DNA of 64,000 bases from Comamonas sp. (GTDB lineage: Bacteria > Pseudomonadota > Gammaproteobacteria > Burkholderiales > Burkholderiaceae_C), in contig JAITLR010000019.1 of NCBI GenBank assembly GCA_031277805.1, positions 124,001-188,000 on the forward strand, in the 5' to 3' direction. Within the stretch, counting starts at the first letter, position 1, and every line of letters starts with the position of its first letter. A program made the position numbers and the translations under genes. Shown one piece after another: positions 55,052 to 63,534 of the stretch. The notes beneath the pieces were generated by a model. That model was not told the origin of the DNA, did no database searches, and saw only the letters and a list, made by a program, of their open reading frames with translations.

Positions 55052-56254
55052 ATGTCCCGCACTCTGCAACTGACCGAGCAGCTCATCAGCCTGCCCTCTG
55101 TCACCCCTGAAGACGCTGGCTGCCTTGAGCTGCTGGCCGATGCCCTGACTCCCATGGGCTTTGCCTGCGAACGACTGGACAGCGGTCCGGAAGACTTCCG
55201 CGTCCGCAACCTTTGGGCAAAGCGCACTGCAACCCAAGCTGCGTCCGCGCAAGCTGCTATCAAATCCGATAAGCCCGTGCTGGTCTTCGCCGGGCATACC
55301 GATGTCGTACCGCCCGGTCCGCTCAAGGAATGGAGCAGCCCGCCTTTTGTGCCCATGCACCGGGATGGAAAACTCTACGGTCGCGGCGCCAGCGACATGA
55401 AAACTTCCATCGCCGCCTTTGTCGTGGCGGTGGACGAATTTCTGCAAGCCACGCCAGAGCCCACTTTTGATATTGCCTTCTTGCTGACCAGCGATGAGGA
55501 AGGCCCTTCCATCGACGGCACCAAGGTCGTGGTCGAAACCTTCAAAAAACGTGGCGAACGCCTGGACTGGTGCATCGTGGGCGAGCCGACCTCGGTCAAA
55601 CGCACGGGCGACATGATCAAGAACGGCCGCCGCGGCACCATGAGCGGCAAACTCACCGTCAACGGCGTGCAAGGCCATATCGCCTACCCGCAACTGGCAC
55701 GCAACCCCATTCACGAAGCCCTGCCCGCACTGACCGAGCTGGCGGCCACCGTCTGGGACTGCGGCAATGACTTCTTCCCGCCCACCAGCTGGCAGATCAG
55801 CAATATCCACGGCGGCACGGGCGCAAGCAACGTCATCCCCGGCCATGTGGTGATCGACTTCAACTTCCGCTTCTGCACCGAGTCCAGCTCGGAATCGCTG
55901 CAAAAGCGCGTGCACGAGGTGCTGGACCGCCACGGCCTCGAATACTCGCTGGTCTGGACCATTGGCGGCCAACCCTTCCTGACCACGCCGGGCTTGCTGG
56001 TTGGTGCAGTTCAGGCTGCCATCAAGGACGAAACCGGACTGGATACCGAGCTGTCCACAACAGGTGGCACCAGCGATGGCCGCTTCATTGCCCAGATCTG
56101 CCCCGAGGTCATCGAGATGGGCCCGCCCAACGCCAGCATTCACAAGATAGACGAGCACATTGCCGTGGCCGATATCGAGCCTTTGAAAAACATTTACCGC
56201 AAGACGCTGGAGCAACTCCAGCGCCAGCAAATCACCGCCCAGGCCGCCGCATGA
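55052..56254 (+). CDS. dapE: Succinyl-diaminopimelate desuccinylase DapE
   Basis: 400-residue M20 metallopeptidase-family amidohydrolase. Zinc ligands and catalytic residues lie in [39 protein letters not shown] and [14 protein letters not shown], with [19 protein letters not shown] and a C-terminal [24 protein letters not shown] and [12 protein letters not shown] short insertion near residues 59-73 ([19 protein letters not shown]) coincides with an interspersed-repeat copy and is not expected in other DapE proteins. The ATG at 55052 gives standard length. Its last four bases overlap the prmB start (ATGA), indicating coupling. Confidence 0.94.
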   Translation: MSRTLQLTEQLISLPSVTPEDAGCLELLADALTPMGFACERLDSGPEDFRVRNLWAKRTATQAASAQAAIKSDKPVLVFAGHTDVVPPGPLKEWSSPPFVPMHRDGKLYGRGASDMKTSIAAFVVAVDEFLQATPEPTFDIAFLLTSDEEGPSIDGTKVVVETFKKRGERLDWCIVGEPTSVKRTGDMIKNGRRGTMSGKLTVNGVQGHIAYPQLARNPIHEALPALTELAATVWDCGNDFFPPTSWQISNIHGGTGASNVIPGHVVIDFNFRFCTESSSESLQKRVHEVLDRHGLEYSLVWTIGGQPFLTTPGLLVGAVQAAIKDETGLDTELSTTGGTSDGRFIAQICPEVIEMGPPNASIHKIDEHIAVADIEPLKNIYRKTLEQLQRQQITAQAAA

Positions 56255-57198
56255 ACGCAAGCACCTCTCACGCCATCACCGGCAACACCATCGCCGACCT
56301 GATTGCCAGCGGCGCCCAGACGCTGACCGCTGCCGAAGTTGCCTTTGGCCACGGCACGGCCACTGCAGAAGACGAAGCCACCTGGCTGGTTCTATGGAAG
56401 ATGGGCCTGCCCCTGGACAGCGAACTCACGCCCGGTGCGCCAGAATCTGTATCAAATCAACCTGTAACGCAAGACCAGCAAGCGCAGATAGCTACGCTTT
56501 TTGAAGAGCGCATCCGCACCCGCAAGCCCGCGGCCTATCTGACGAATGAAGCGTGGCTGGTCGGCGTACCCTTCTACATTGACGAGCGCTCCATCGTGCC
56601 GCGCAGCTTTATCGCCGAACTGCTGGCCGACGGCAGCATTGACGGCTGGCTCTCGGATCAGACCACACAGGTGCTGGACCTCTGTACCGGCAACGGCTCC
56701 TTGGCCTGTCTGGCCGCCATGGCCTACCCCGAGGTGCAGGTCACAGGCGCCGACCTGTCGCCCGACGCTCTGGCTGTGGCTCGCATCAATGTCGACAAGC
56801 ATGGCCTGCAAGAGCGTGTACGCCTGCTGGAGAGCAACGGAATGACTGCCGTACCCGGCCCCTGGGATCTGGTGCTGTGCAACCCTCCCTATGTGAATAC
56901 CGACAGCATGCGCAAGCTGCCTGCCGAATATCTGGCGGAGCCTGAACTGGCTCTGGCTGGCGGTGAAGACGGCATGGACTTCATCCGCCAACTGCTGGCC
57001 GACTTGCCCACGCGCCTGAGCAAGGACGCCGTGGTGATACTGGAGATCGGTAATGAAAAGCCGTACTTTGAAGCCGCCTTCCCCGACCTGCCCGTGTTCT
57101 GGCTGGACACCAGCTCTGGCGACGAGCAGGTGCTGCTGATTACGGAAGATGCGCTACGCCAATGGTCCGAGGGGCATACGGCAGCGCTGAAGCTTTAA
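56251..57198 (+). CDS. prmB: Ribosomal protein L3 N5-glutamine methyltransferase PrmB
   Basis: 315-residue SAM-dependent methyltransferase of the PrmB/HemK family, acting on L3 glutamine. The SAM motif is [20 protein letters not shown], then [23 protein letters not shown], and the signature [16 protein letters not shown] with [25 protein letters not shown] and [16 protein letters not shown] follow. The N-terminal part contains a Gln/Ser-rich insert ([20 protein letters not shown], about residues 67-88) that coincides with a repeat copy. Overlaps dapE by four bases and ends the group with a strong terminator. Confidence 0.94.
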   Translation: MNASTSHAITGNTIADLIASGAQTLTAAEVAFGHGTATAEDEATWLVLWKMGLPLDSELTPGAPESVSNQPVTQDQQAQIATLFEERIRTRKPAAYLTNEAWLVGVPFYIDERSIVPRSFIAELLADGSIDGWLSDQTTQVLDLCTGNGSLACLAAMAYPEVQVTGADLSPDALAVARINVDKHGLQERVRLLESNGMTAVPGPWDLVLCNPPYVNTDSMRKLPAEYLAEPELALAGGEDGMDFIRQLLADLPTRLSKDAVVILEIGNEKPYFEAAFPDLPVFWLDTSSGDEQVLLITEDALRQWSEGHTAALKL

Positions 57199-57230
57199 GG
57201 CTGTCATAGCAAGTACAGCAAACATGTACA

Positions 57231-57265
57231 AGGCACAGGGCCATCAAAAGCCCTGTGCCTTTTTC
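57231..57265 (+). terminator. Intrinsic terminator after prmB
   Basis: GGCACAGGG / CCCTGTGCC stem with a 10-base loop, then TTTTTC; 33 bases after the stop. Confidence 0.9.
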
Positions 57266-57285
57266 TTTGGGCATCGTCGGCCATC

Positions 57286-57325
57286 AAAACAAAAGCCCGG
57301 AGGGGCAATTCAGTCTCCGGGCCTT
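57286..57325 (-). terminator. Intrinsic terminator for the minus-strand diiron protein gene
   Basis: AAAGCCCGGAG / CTCCGGGCCTT (one mismatch); on the minus strand followed by TTTGTTTTG. It lies 22 bases past the stop of the following gene. Confidence 0.82.
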
Positions 57326-57347
57326 GAAGAGCAAAAATACTCTGCAC

Positions 57348-58226
57348 TCAATAGGACATCATGTGCGTGGCGATCTTGGAGATCGGCGTGCGAATCAGCC
57401 CTTCCACCTTGGACGGCAGCAACATGGGCTTGAGCAACATGCGCACGGCCAGATCGGCAGGCAGGCGACGGCTCACAAGCTCGTAAATATGCTTGGCCAT
57501 ATCGTCAAATGAGGTCGTGCTATCGGCAAAGTAGCGTCCCTTGTGCGCCCAGACATGGCGAAGTGCAACGTCGGAATCGCTTTCACGCAGCTCCTTGAGG
57601 CGACCGTACAAGGCCTTGGCGATACGGGCTCGCCCTACCGGAGATTCGTCCTGCAACTCCTTGAAGTACTTGAGAAAGTGCTTGAAATGGCTGACCTCGT
57701 CGTTGCGGATGTTGCCCAGCAACTCACTCAGCACCGGCTCACCGCTGAGCTCACGCAGCGTGTGATAGTAGGCCGTGGTACCGGTTTCCACCACGCAACG
57801 GGCCACCATTTCCAGACGCTGGTCGGGGTAGAGCTCTTCCATGGTGCAGAGCTTGGAATACTCGGCAAAAAAACTGTCATAGGCCTGTTGCCAGGGGAAA
57901 TCGGGCCAGACTGCTTCCACATAGGCACGCAAGGCACGGCCGTGCTGTAGTTCCTCAGCCTCCCAGTGGTCCTTGAGCCAGGCGGCAATCTCCGGGTAAG
58001 CAGCGTAATGCTCGGCCAGGTTGGAGGCATAGGTATCCGAGCCGGTCTCAATAAAGGACGCGCTCATCAGCAGAAAGAACAGGTCTTCGTTGTGCTCGAT
58101 GGCGCTGCGATCGATGGCAGAGAAGTCTATGTCTTCAATGCGCCAATGGGCAGAACCGTTTCTGCTTTGGGTGGTTGAATGTGAAGAGAGGGACACGTTT
58201 TGCTGCATCAGTTGTAGGACCGACAT
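57348..58226 (-). CDS. Ferritin-like diiron protein (acyl-ACP desaturase-like fold)
   Basis: 292 residues. Four-helix diiron signatures are visible in order: Glu in FIETGSDTYASNLAEHY, ExxH in DHWEAEELQHGRALRAYVE, Glu in CVVETGTTAYYHTLREL, and ExxH in NIRNDEVSHFKHFLKYF. The EELQHG element recalls the EENRHG motif of plant acyl-ACP desaturases, so I infer an oxygen-dependent diiron oxidase. Substrate unknown. The start is uncertain: ATG 58226 is given, TTG 58247 and ATG 58207 are alternatives, none with a good ribosome site. Divergent from the LysR gene across about 150 bases; terminated at 57286. Confidence 0.78.
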   Translation of the reverse strand: MSVLQLMQQNVSLSSHSTTQSRNGSAHWRIEDIDFSAIDRSAIEHNEDLFFLLMSASFIETGSDTYASNLAEHYAAYPEIAAWLKDHWEAEELQHGRALRAYVEAVWPDFPWQQAYDSFFAEYSKLCTMEELYPDQRLEMVARCVVETGTTAYYHTLRELSGEPVLSELLGNIRNDEVSHFKHFLKYFKELQDESPVGRARIAKALYGRLKELRESDSDVALRHVWAHKGRYFADSTTSFDDMAKHIYELVSRRLPADLAVRMLLKPMLLPSKVEGLIRTPISKIATHMMSY

Positions 58227-58376
58227 ATCGGGTCTATCGGGCTTCAAACGTCAAGATACGTCATCTTGTAGATGGTTAGCCCGAGAAACATGTCGGATTA
58301 CACCGACATTACAGGAAGCTAACAATTCTTCAAATACCCTGTCACAAGATTTCAAGGCGGCTTTTGATTTGAAAAC

Positions 58377-59357
58377 ATGGATTTACGCGCTCTTCGCTAT
58401 TTCATCACAGTGCTGGAAGCAGGCTCGCTCTCGCGCGCCGCGCACTCACTATATGTGGCCCAGCCTGCGCTGACTGCGCAGATCAAGAAGCTGGAAGCCG
58501 AACTGGGAGCTCAACTGCTCGAACGCACCCACGCAGGTGTCACGGCCACGCCCGCAGGCACCCAGCTCTATGAAGATGCGCGCCGCCTTCTCTCCGATGC
58601 CGATGCCATGTGCGAACGCATTCAACGTCTGCCCATGGGACCCGAAGGTTCGGTCAGCATCGCCATGCCTTTTTTGCTGACCGGCTTGCTCATGGGTCCG
58701 GTCATCGCCAGCCTGCGTCAAAGCCACCCACGCATACGCGTGTTTGTGCTTGATGACTCCAGCCTGATGGTCCAAAAAGCCATGCTGGAGCGCCGGGCTG
58801 ATCTAGGTATTCTGGTCGACACCTCCAGCCTGCAAGATCTCCAGGTACAGCCTTTGGCCACCGAGCCGATTTACTTCTGCGGTCATGATGCGGACCAACA
58901 GGTCACCCCCCTGCTCTACTGGCGCAACCCCGACGACCCAACACCTTGCCTGGACTTTGCCCATGCGGCCATTCAGCCTCTGGTGCTGCAATCGCGCCGC
59001 TACTCCATACGCCAGGCAGTGGAACAGGCTGCAAGCGCCCAGCAGCTAGGGCTCAATATCGTGCACGAGCATGACTCGGCCCGGGTCATACGCTCTCTCT
59101 ACCATTGCGGCGCGGGCTTTACCTTTACGCCCTCATGCTCTCTGGCCGAGAGCCCTCAACCACAGGGCGCTCATTCGCAGTGGATCGTGGCTCGCATCTG
59201 CCAGCCCGATCTGCAACGCCACTACTACCTGGCTCGCCAACCCGGACGCGCGCAGGATGCCGCCGTGAATGTCGTTCAGCACACGTTGCTGCAGCATGCC
59301 CAGACCCTGATTGCCGAAAGGTGCTGGCAAGCACAGTGGCTCCACCAGGCACCGTGA
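58377..59357 (+). CDS. LysR-family transcriptional regulator
   Basis: 326 residues. The N-terminal winged helix-turn-helix reads LRALRYFITVLEAGSLSRAAHSLYVAQPALTAQIKKLEAELGAQLLERTHAGVTATPAG, typical LysR; the VAQPALTAQIKKLE helix resembles the Nac/TsaR-like group. The effector-binding domain shows VSIAMPFLLTGLLMGPVIASL and ERRADLGILVDTSSL. It lies upstream of and in the same direction as an acyl-CoA ligase, acyl-CoA dehydrogenase and Bug protein gene, and divergent from the diiron gene. It could regulate either side. A LysR-type T-N11-A site was not identified with confidence. Confidence 0.88.
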   Translation: MDLRALRYFITVLEAGSLSRAAHSLYVAQPALTAQIKKLEAELGAQLLERTHAGVTATPAGTQLYEDARRLLSDADAMCERIQRLPMGPEGSVSIAMPFLLTGLLMGPVIASLRQSHPRIRVFVLDDSSLMVQKAMLERRADLGILVDTSSLQDLQVQPLATEPIYFCGHDADQQVTPLLYWRNPDDPTPCLDFAHAAIQPLVLQSRRYSIRQAVEQAASAQQLGLNIVHEHDSARVIRSLYHCGAGFTFTPSCSLAESPQPQGAHSQWIVARICQPDLQRHYYLARQPGRAQDAAVNVVQHTLLQHAQTLIAERCWQAQWLHQAP

Positions 59358-59585
59358 CCCACTGCTGTATTACCCATCACGCATGGTACTAACCCGCGGC
59401 TTCCAGTCCCTTCCCTTGCCGACTATCACGCAAGCCATTGATTCGTATAGCCATCAAAAAAATTGATGGCAAAGAATCATCAAACGGTATTTCCTTGAAC
59501 CGAGCCATTTTGGGACAGTGGTCCCAGACACCGCACACCAATGTGGATTGGTTTCGCGCGAATCGGCTTCAACAAGGACTTGCCC

Positions 59586-61172
59586 ATGCCCACAGCTTCC
59601 CCCATGGCCAGCATGCCAGGCGCTCTGATTCCCAATGTCGGCGCTCTCGTTGCCCGCTGCTGCGGTCTGTATGCCCGCCATCTGGCGGTGACCAGCGCCA
59701 GCAAAAACCTCAGCTACGCGGCATTGGAGCAGCGCAGCAACCGCCTGGCCAACGCCCTGCTGGCACGAGGTCTCACGCGTGGAGACCGCGTAGGCATCTA
59801 CCTGCCCAACTGCACCGAAATCGTCGAGATCGAACTGGCCTGCTACAAGGCCGGCCTCATCAAGGCTCCATTCAACGCTCGCCTCTCGGCGCGTGAGCTG
59901 GTGGAAATTGCAGACAACAGCGACGCTGCGCTCATCATCACCACCACAGAGCGCGCAGACAGCTTCCGCACTCAACTGCGCAACCCACAGGTTCAGCTGG
60001 TCGAGCTCGGCGCTGAAAAAAACCATAGCTATGAGCGCCTGCTAGAAAAGGCCTCAGACCAATTTTCACCAGTCAGTGTTCATGAGCATGAAATAGCCGT
60101 GCTGCACTACACCTCGGGTTCTTCGGGAACGCTCAAGGCTGCGATGCAGACTTTCGGCAATCGCCTGGCGCAGTTACGCAAGTTTCTGATGCGCGGTGAG
60201 GGCATGCAGCCCGGCCATACCCTGGGCTTGGTCGGACCTGTCACCCACGCTTCCGGCATGCAGATGATGCCGGCCCTGTGCACGGGCGCCACCATTCACC
60301 TTTTCAGCAACTTCGAGCCCGCGCGCTTTCTGGAGGACATGCGTGGCCTGCGCGTCACTCATACCTTCATGGTGCCCACCATGATCAATATGCTGCTGAC
60401 CGAGACTGCGGGCCAATACCGGCCCTTGCCCGACCTGCTGCGCCTGGGCTATGGCGCAGCCCCCATGGCCCCAGCCCGCATCATTCAGGCCATGGATGTA
60501 TTTGGGCCCATCCTCAGCCAGGGCTATGGCGCAGGCGAGACCACCTCGGGTGTCTGCGCGCTGACCGTGCAGGACCACCTCTATGCCCGCGCCGCCAAAC
60601 CCGAGTTGCTGGCCTCCTGCGGACGACCGTTTCTCGAATCATGTGTAGAGATCGTCGACGACGAAGGCCAGAGCGTTCCCCAAGGCGAAGTGGGCGAGAT
60701 CGTGGTCAGTGGCACTGATGTATTCGCCGGCTACTGGCGCGCTCCCGAGCTGACAGCCGAGGTGCTGAAAAACGGGCGCTACCACACCGGCGACCTGGCC
60801 CGCATGGACGAAGAAGGCTTTGTCTATATCGTGGACCGTAAAAAAGACATGGTGATTTCAGGTGGCTTCAATGTCTACCCCTCGGAAGTCGAGGCCGTGC
60901 TCTATGAACACAGTGCCGTGCAGGATGCCTGCGTGTTCTCCATTCCCGATGAAAAGTGGGGCGAGGCCGTGGCTGCCCACATCGTGCTCAAACAAGGACA
61001 GTCAGCGGATGGTGAAGCCATCAACCGCTTTTGCGCCGAACGTCTGGGTGGTTTCAAGCGCCCACGCCATATCGAGTTTGTGCAGCAACTCCCCAAGAAC
61101 CCCAATGGCAAGGTGATGCGCAAGACCGTGCAAGCACCGTACTGGGCCAATCACAGCCGAAAGGTCAACTGA
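59586..61172 (+). CDS. AMP-dependent acyl-CoA ligase
   Basis: 528 residues from ATG 59586. ANL-superfamily adenylate-forming enzyme: a P-loop YTSGSSGTLKAAMQTFGNR (unusual TLKA in place of xPKG, Lys kept), PVTHASGMQMMPALCTGA, GYGAAPMAPARI, QGYGAGETTSGVCAL, YHTGDLARMDEEGFVYIVDRKKDMVISGGFNVYPSEVE and the catalytic Lys in NPNGKVMRKTVQ. The His/Met-rich VTHASGMQMMP segment suggests a bulky aromatic or alicyclic acid rather than fatty acid. A repeat-like copy lies in frame near 60022-60067. Directly followed, one base apart, by an acyl-CoA dehydrogenase-like gene, so they form an operon for a CoA-dependent catabolic step. Confidence 0.88.
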   Translation: MPTASPMASMPGALIPNVGALVARCCGLYARHLAVTSASKNLSYAALEQRSNRLANALLARGLTRGDRVGIYLPNCTEIVEIELACYKAGLIKAPFNARLSARELVEIADNSDAALIITTTERADSFRTQLRNPQVQLVELGAEKNHSYERLLEKASDQFSPVSVHEHEIAVLHYTSGSSGTLKAAMQTFGNRLAQLRKFLMRGEGMQPGHTLGLVGPVTHASGMQMMPALCTGATIHLFSNFEPARFLEDMRGLRVTHTFMVPTMINMLLTETAGQYRPLPDLLRLGYGAAPMAPARIIQAMDVFGPILSQGYGAGETTSGVCALTVQDHLYARAAKPELLASCGRPFLESCVEIVDDEGQSVPQGEVGEIVVSGTDVFAGYWRAPELTAEVLKNGRYHTGDLARMDEEGFVYIVDRKKDMVISGGFNVYPSEVEAVLYEHSAVQDACVFSIPDEKWGEAVAAHIVLKQGQSADGEAINRFCAERLGGFKRPRHIEFVQQLPKNPNGKVMRKTVQAPYWANHSRKVN

Positions 61173-61173
61173 A

Positions 61174-62397
61174 ATGCATGCCAAGGACAGCACACCAATT
61201 GCCACTTCACTCACATCTCCCCTGCTTGAAACGCCATTTGAAGGCTCGCCACGCGCCGCCGAGCTGATTGCTGCGCTGCAAGACTTTTTGCACGGAGAGT
61301 TGGCCGGTCTGGCACGCCAGCACGGCATCGACCATGAAAACAGCGCCAGCAAGGATTTGCTGCGCCAGGTCTGGAAACGGTCGCATGCATTGGGTTTCTA
61401 CGGCATGACTCTGCCCAAGGCCATGGGCGGCGAAGAACTCTCGGTGCTCGACCAGGTACTGATCAAGGAAGCCATCTATTCCAGCGGTTCTCCTTTTGCG
61501 CCTCATGTTCTGGGCGAGCTCAGTGGCCCGCCGCGCATAGGATCTTTGGTGCGCAAGGCTACGCCGCGGCAGATGGAGCAGTTCATCCTGCCCGTGGCAC
61601 GCGCCGAAAGATCCATCTGTTTTGCCTTGACGGAAGCGCAAGCCGGATCTGATGCAGGCGCTCTCGAAACCAGAGCGGTTCTGGAAGGTGAGCATTATGT
61701 GCTGACAGGCCGCAAGCGCTTCATCTCCGGCTCGCCGTTTGCGGACTTTGCCGTTCTCATGGCCTCCACCGCACCAGAGAACAGTCCCGAGCGCGAAATC
61801 AGCGCCTTTTTTGTGGATCTGAGCGCGCCGGGCGTCAAGGTCGTCAGTGGCTACAAGACCATGGCTGGACAATCGCATACCGGTGACATCCATCTGAACG
61901 CCGTTCGCGTGCCCGTGGCGCAGCTCATTGGCGAACCAGGGCGCGGCCTGGGTCTGGCCCTGGGGCGTATCACCGTCAACCGCTTGCTGCACTGCCCTGC
62001 CATGGTCGGTCTGGCCCAATGTGCGCTGCGCGATGCCCGTGACTATGCATTGGGCCGCCAGCAGTTTGGCCGCAGCATTGCCCAGTTCCAGTCCATACAG
62101 CACATGCTGGCCGACATGACCACCGACTGGATGGCAGCCCGCGCGTTGATGGTCCAGACCGCCCAGGCGCTGGATGCAGGCATCGATGCCCGTGCCCAGG
62201 CATCGATGAGCAAGCTGTTCTGCTCCGAAAAAGCCTTTGCCATTGCCGACCGTGCAGTGCAGATCCATGGTGGCGAGGGCATTATCCAAGGCCGCCGGGT
62301 CGAGTTTCTGTTCCGCATGCTGCGCATGTACCGCGTGCTGACAGGCACCAGCGAGATCCAGCGCAACACCATCGCCAAAGAGCTGCTTCAGCCCTGA
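61174..62397 (+). CDS. Acyl-CoA dehydrogenase-like flavoprotein, catalytic Glu not at usual sites
   Basis: 407 residues with the acyl-CoA dehydrogenase fold. The middle beta-domain has ICFALTEAQAGSDAGALETRA and YVLTGRKRFISGSPFADFAVL. The C-terminal helices hold ALGRQQFGRSIAQFQSIQHMLADM and AVQIHGGEGIIQGRRVEFLFRMLRMYRVLTGTSEIQRNTIA. At the MCAD Glu position (first Glu in the EYPVER-type stretch) there is Gly, in the GIIQGRRVE segment. At the isovaleryl/long-chain position (LER-type) there is Asn, in ITVNRLL. It may need a partner subunit or another base. Co-transcribed with the ligase. Its stop is inside an interspersed repeat. Confidence 0.85.
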   Translation: MHAKDSTPIATSLTSPLLETPFEGSPRAAELIAALQDFLHGELAGLARQHGIDHENSASKDLLRQVWKRSHALGFYGMTLPKAMGGEELSVLDQVLIKEAIYSSGSPFAPHVLGELSGPPRIGSLVRKATPRQMEQFILPVARAERSICFALTEAQAGSDAGALETRAVLEGEHYVLTGRKRFISGSPFADFAVLMASTAPENSPEREISAFFVDLSAPGVKVVSGYKTMAGQSHTGDIHLNAVRVPVAQLIGEPGRGLGLALGRITVNRLLHCPAMVGLAQCALRDARDYALGRQQFGRSIAQFQSIQHMLADMTTDWMAARALMVQTAQALDAGIDARAQASMSKLFCSEKAFAIADRAVQIHGGEGIIQGRRVEFLFRMLRMYRVLTGTSEIQRNTIAKELLQP

Positions 62398-62426
62398 CGT
62401 GCCAAGCGCCAGCAGCTATCAAAACA
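62390..62426 (-). repeat. Interspersed ~45-bp repeat between the dehydrogenase and Bug genes
   Basis: Minus strand: TGTTTTGATAGCTGCTGGCG, CTTGGCACGTCAGGG. The GATAGCTGCTGGCGCTTGG head is one of the closest to consensus. It covers the stop codon of the dehydrogenase gene and ends next to the AGGAG ribosome site of the Bug gene. Confidence 0.62.
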
Positions 62427-62437
62427 GGAGACAGACA

Positions 62438-63436
62438 ATGATGAGCCAGTTCTTGAACACCTCTCTAAGCAGCAATGACCGCCGCCAATGGCTGCGTATG
62501 GCCGTCGCCAGCCTGGGTGCCGCCAGTCTGCCTGCCATGGCCCAGACCTGGCCCAGCCGCCCCATCAAATGGGTTGTGCCCTATATGGCTGGTACCGGAC
62601 CCGACAACGCTGCGCGCATCGTGGCCGAAGCACTGAGCCAGCAACTCGGACAGCCCGTGATCATCGAAAACCGCCCCGGCGCAGGCGGGAACATCGGCGC
62701 GCGCCAGGTCGCCAAGGCTGCTGCGGACGGCTATACCCTGCTCTACTCTGGCTCACCCATGGCAGCGGCCATGCGCATGTATAAAACGCCGGGCTTCGAG
62801 GTGTTCAGGGACTTCAAGCATGTGATGGGCATTTCCCGCTCGGATATCTTGCTGGTCGTACACCCCGATTCGGGCCTGCGCTCTGTGGCCGACCTACAAG
62901 CAGCCAGCAAGGCCCGCGACATCGACTACGCCTCTGGCGGCGTAGGCACCCCGTCTCACCTAGGTGTGGAGTTGCTGCTGTCTGCCATGAATACCCGGGC
63001 CATCCATGTTCCATACAAAGGCGCCTCCGAGCTGGTCAATGCTGTGCTGGGCAAGCAAGTCGTGTTCGGTGCGCCGATTTTTTCCGTTGCCTATCCCCAT
63101 GTGCAGGCTGGCAAGCTCATTCCCTTGGCCGTAGCTGGCGAGCAACGCAATGACAAGCTGCCCCAGGTTCCCACACTTGATGAGGCCGGGGTGAAGAATG
63201 TGCATCTAAGTTCATGGGGTGGCCTGTCGGTGCCCAGGGATACGCCAGAAGCGGTCACCATCAGGCTTCGCAATGCCATGGACGCCGTGCTGAGCCAGCC
63301 CAAGGTACGTCAGACGCTAGAGATGGATGGCGGCAAGGTGCAAGTTTTGGACTCTGCCACCTACACCCTGGCGTTCGAGCATGAGCTGAAATTCACCGAA
63401 ACCATGATGAAGCGCATAGGTCTTCAAGCGGTGTGA
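62438..63436 (+). CDS. Bug/TctC-family periplasmic solute-binding protein
   Basis: 332 residues. A signal peptide begins with a polar stretch and twin-Arg-like SNDRRQWLRMAVASLGAASL ending PAMAQ, so Tat export is possible. The mature part has the Bug signature WPSRPIKWVVPYMAGTGPDNAARIVAEAL, IIENRPGAGGNIGARQVAKAAADGYTLL and YASGGVGTPSHLGVELL. These periplasmic proteins bind carboxylates or other small acids; dedicated membrane partners are absent here, as is common in this family. AGGAG precedes the ATG. It is downstream of the ligase and dehydrogenase, suggesting capture of the substrate for that pathway. Confidence 0.9.
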   Translation: MMSQFLNTSLSSNDRRQWLRMAVASLGAASLPAMAQTWPSRPIKWVVPYMAGTGPDNAARIVAEALSQQLGQPVIIENRPGAGGNIGARQVAKAAADGYTLLYSGSPMAAAMRMYKTPGFEVFRDFKHVMGISRSDILLVVHPDSGLRSVADLQAASKARDIDYASGGVGTPSHLGVELLLSAMNTRAIHVPYKGASELVNAVLGKQVVFGAPIFSVAYPHVQAGKLIPLAVAGEQRNDKLPQVPTLDEAGVKNVHLSSWGGLSVPRDTPEAVTIRLRNAMDAVLSQPKVRQTLEMDGGKVQVLDSATYTLAFEHELKFTETMMKRIGLQAV

Positions 63437-63534
63437 AAGCTCTGACAGGGCTGCCATGATCGGATGTCGCTGTCGCCTGCTCATTCCCGCATACCCCGGA
63501 GCCTATGGGCATTCGCGGATAATCGGCTCCAGTC

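Noticed and set aside
60170..60190. TTACGCAA word inside the acyl-CoA ligase gene, resembling an end of the 75-bp element
   Set aside because: Only a short core matches, there is no inverted partner 75 bases away, and it is normal coding sequence there.
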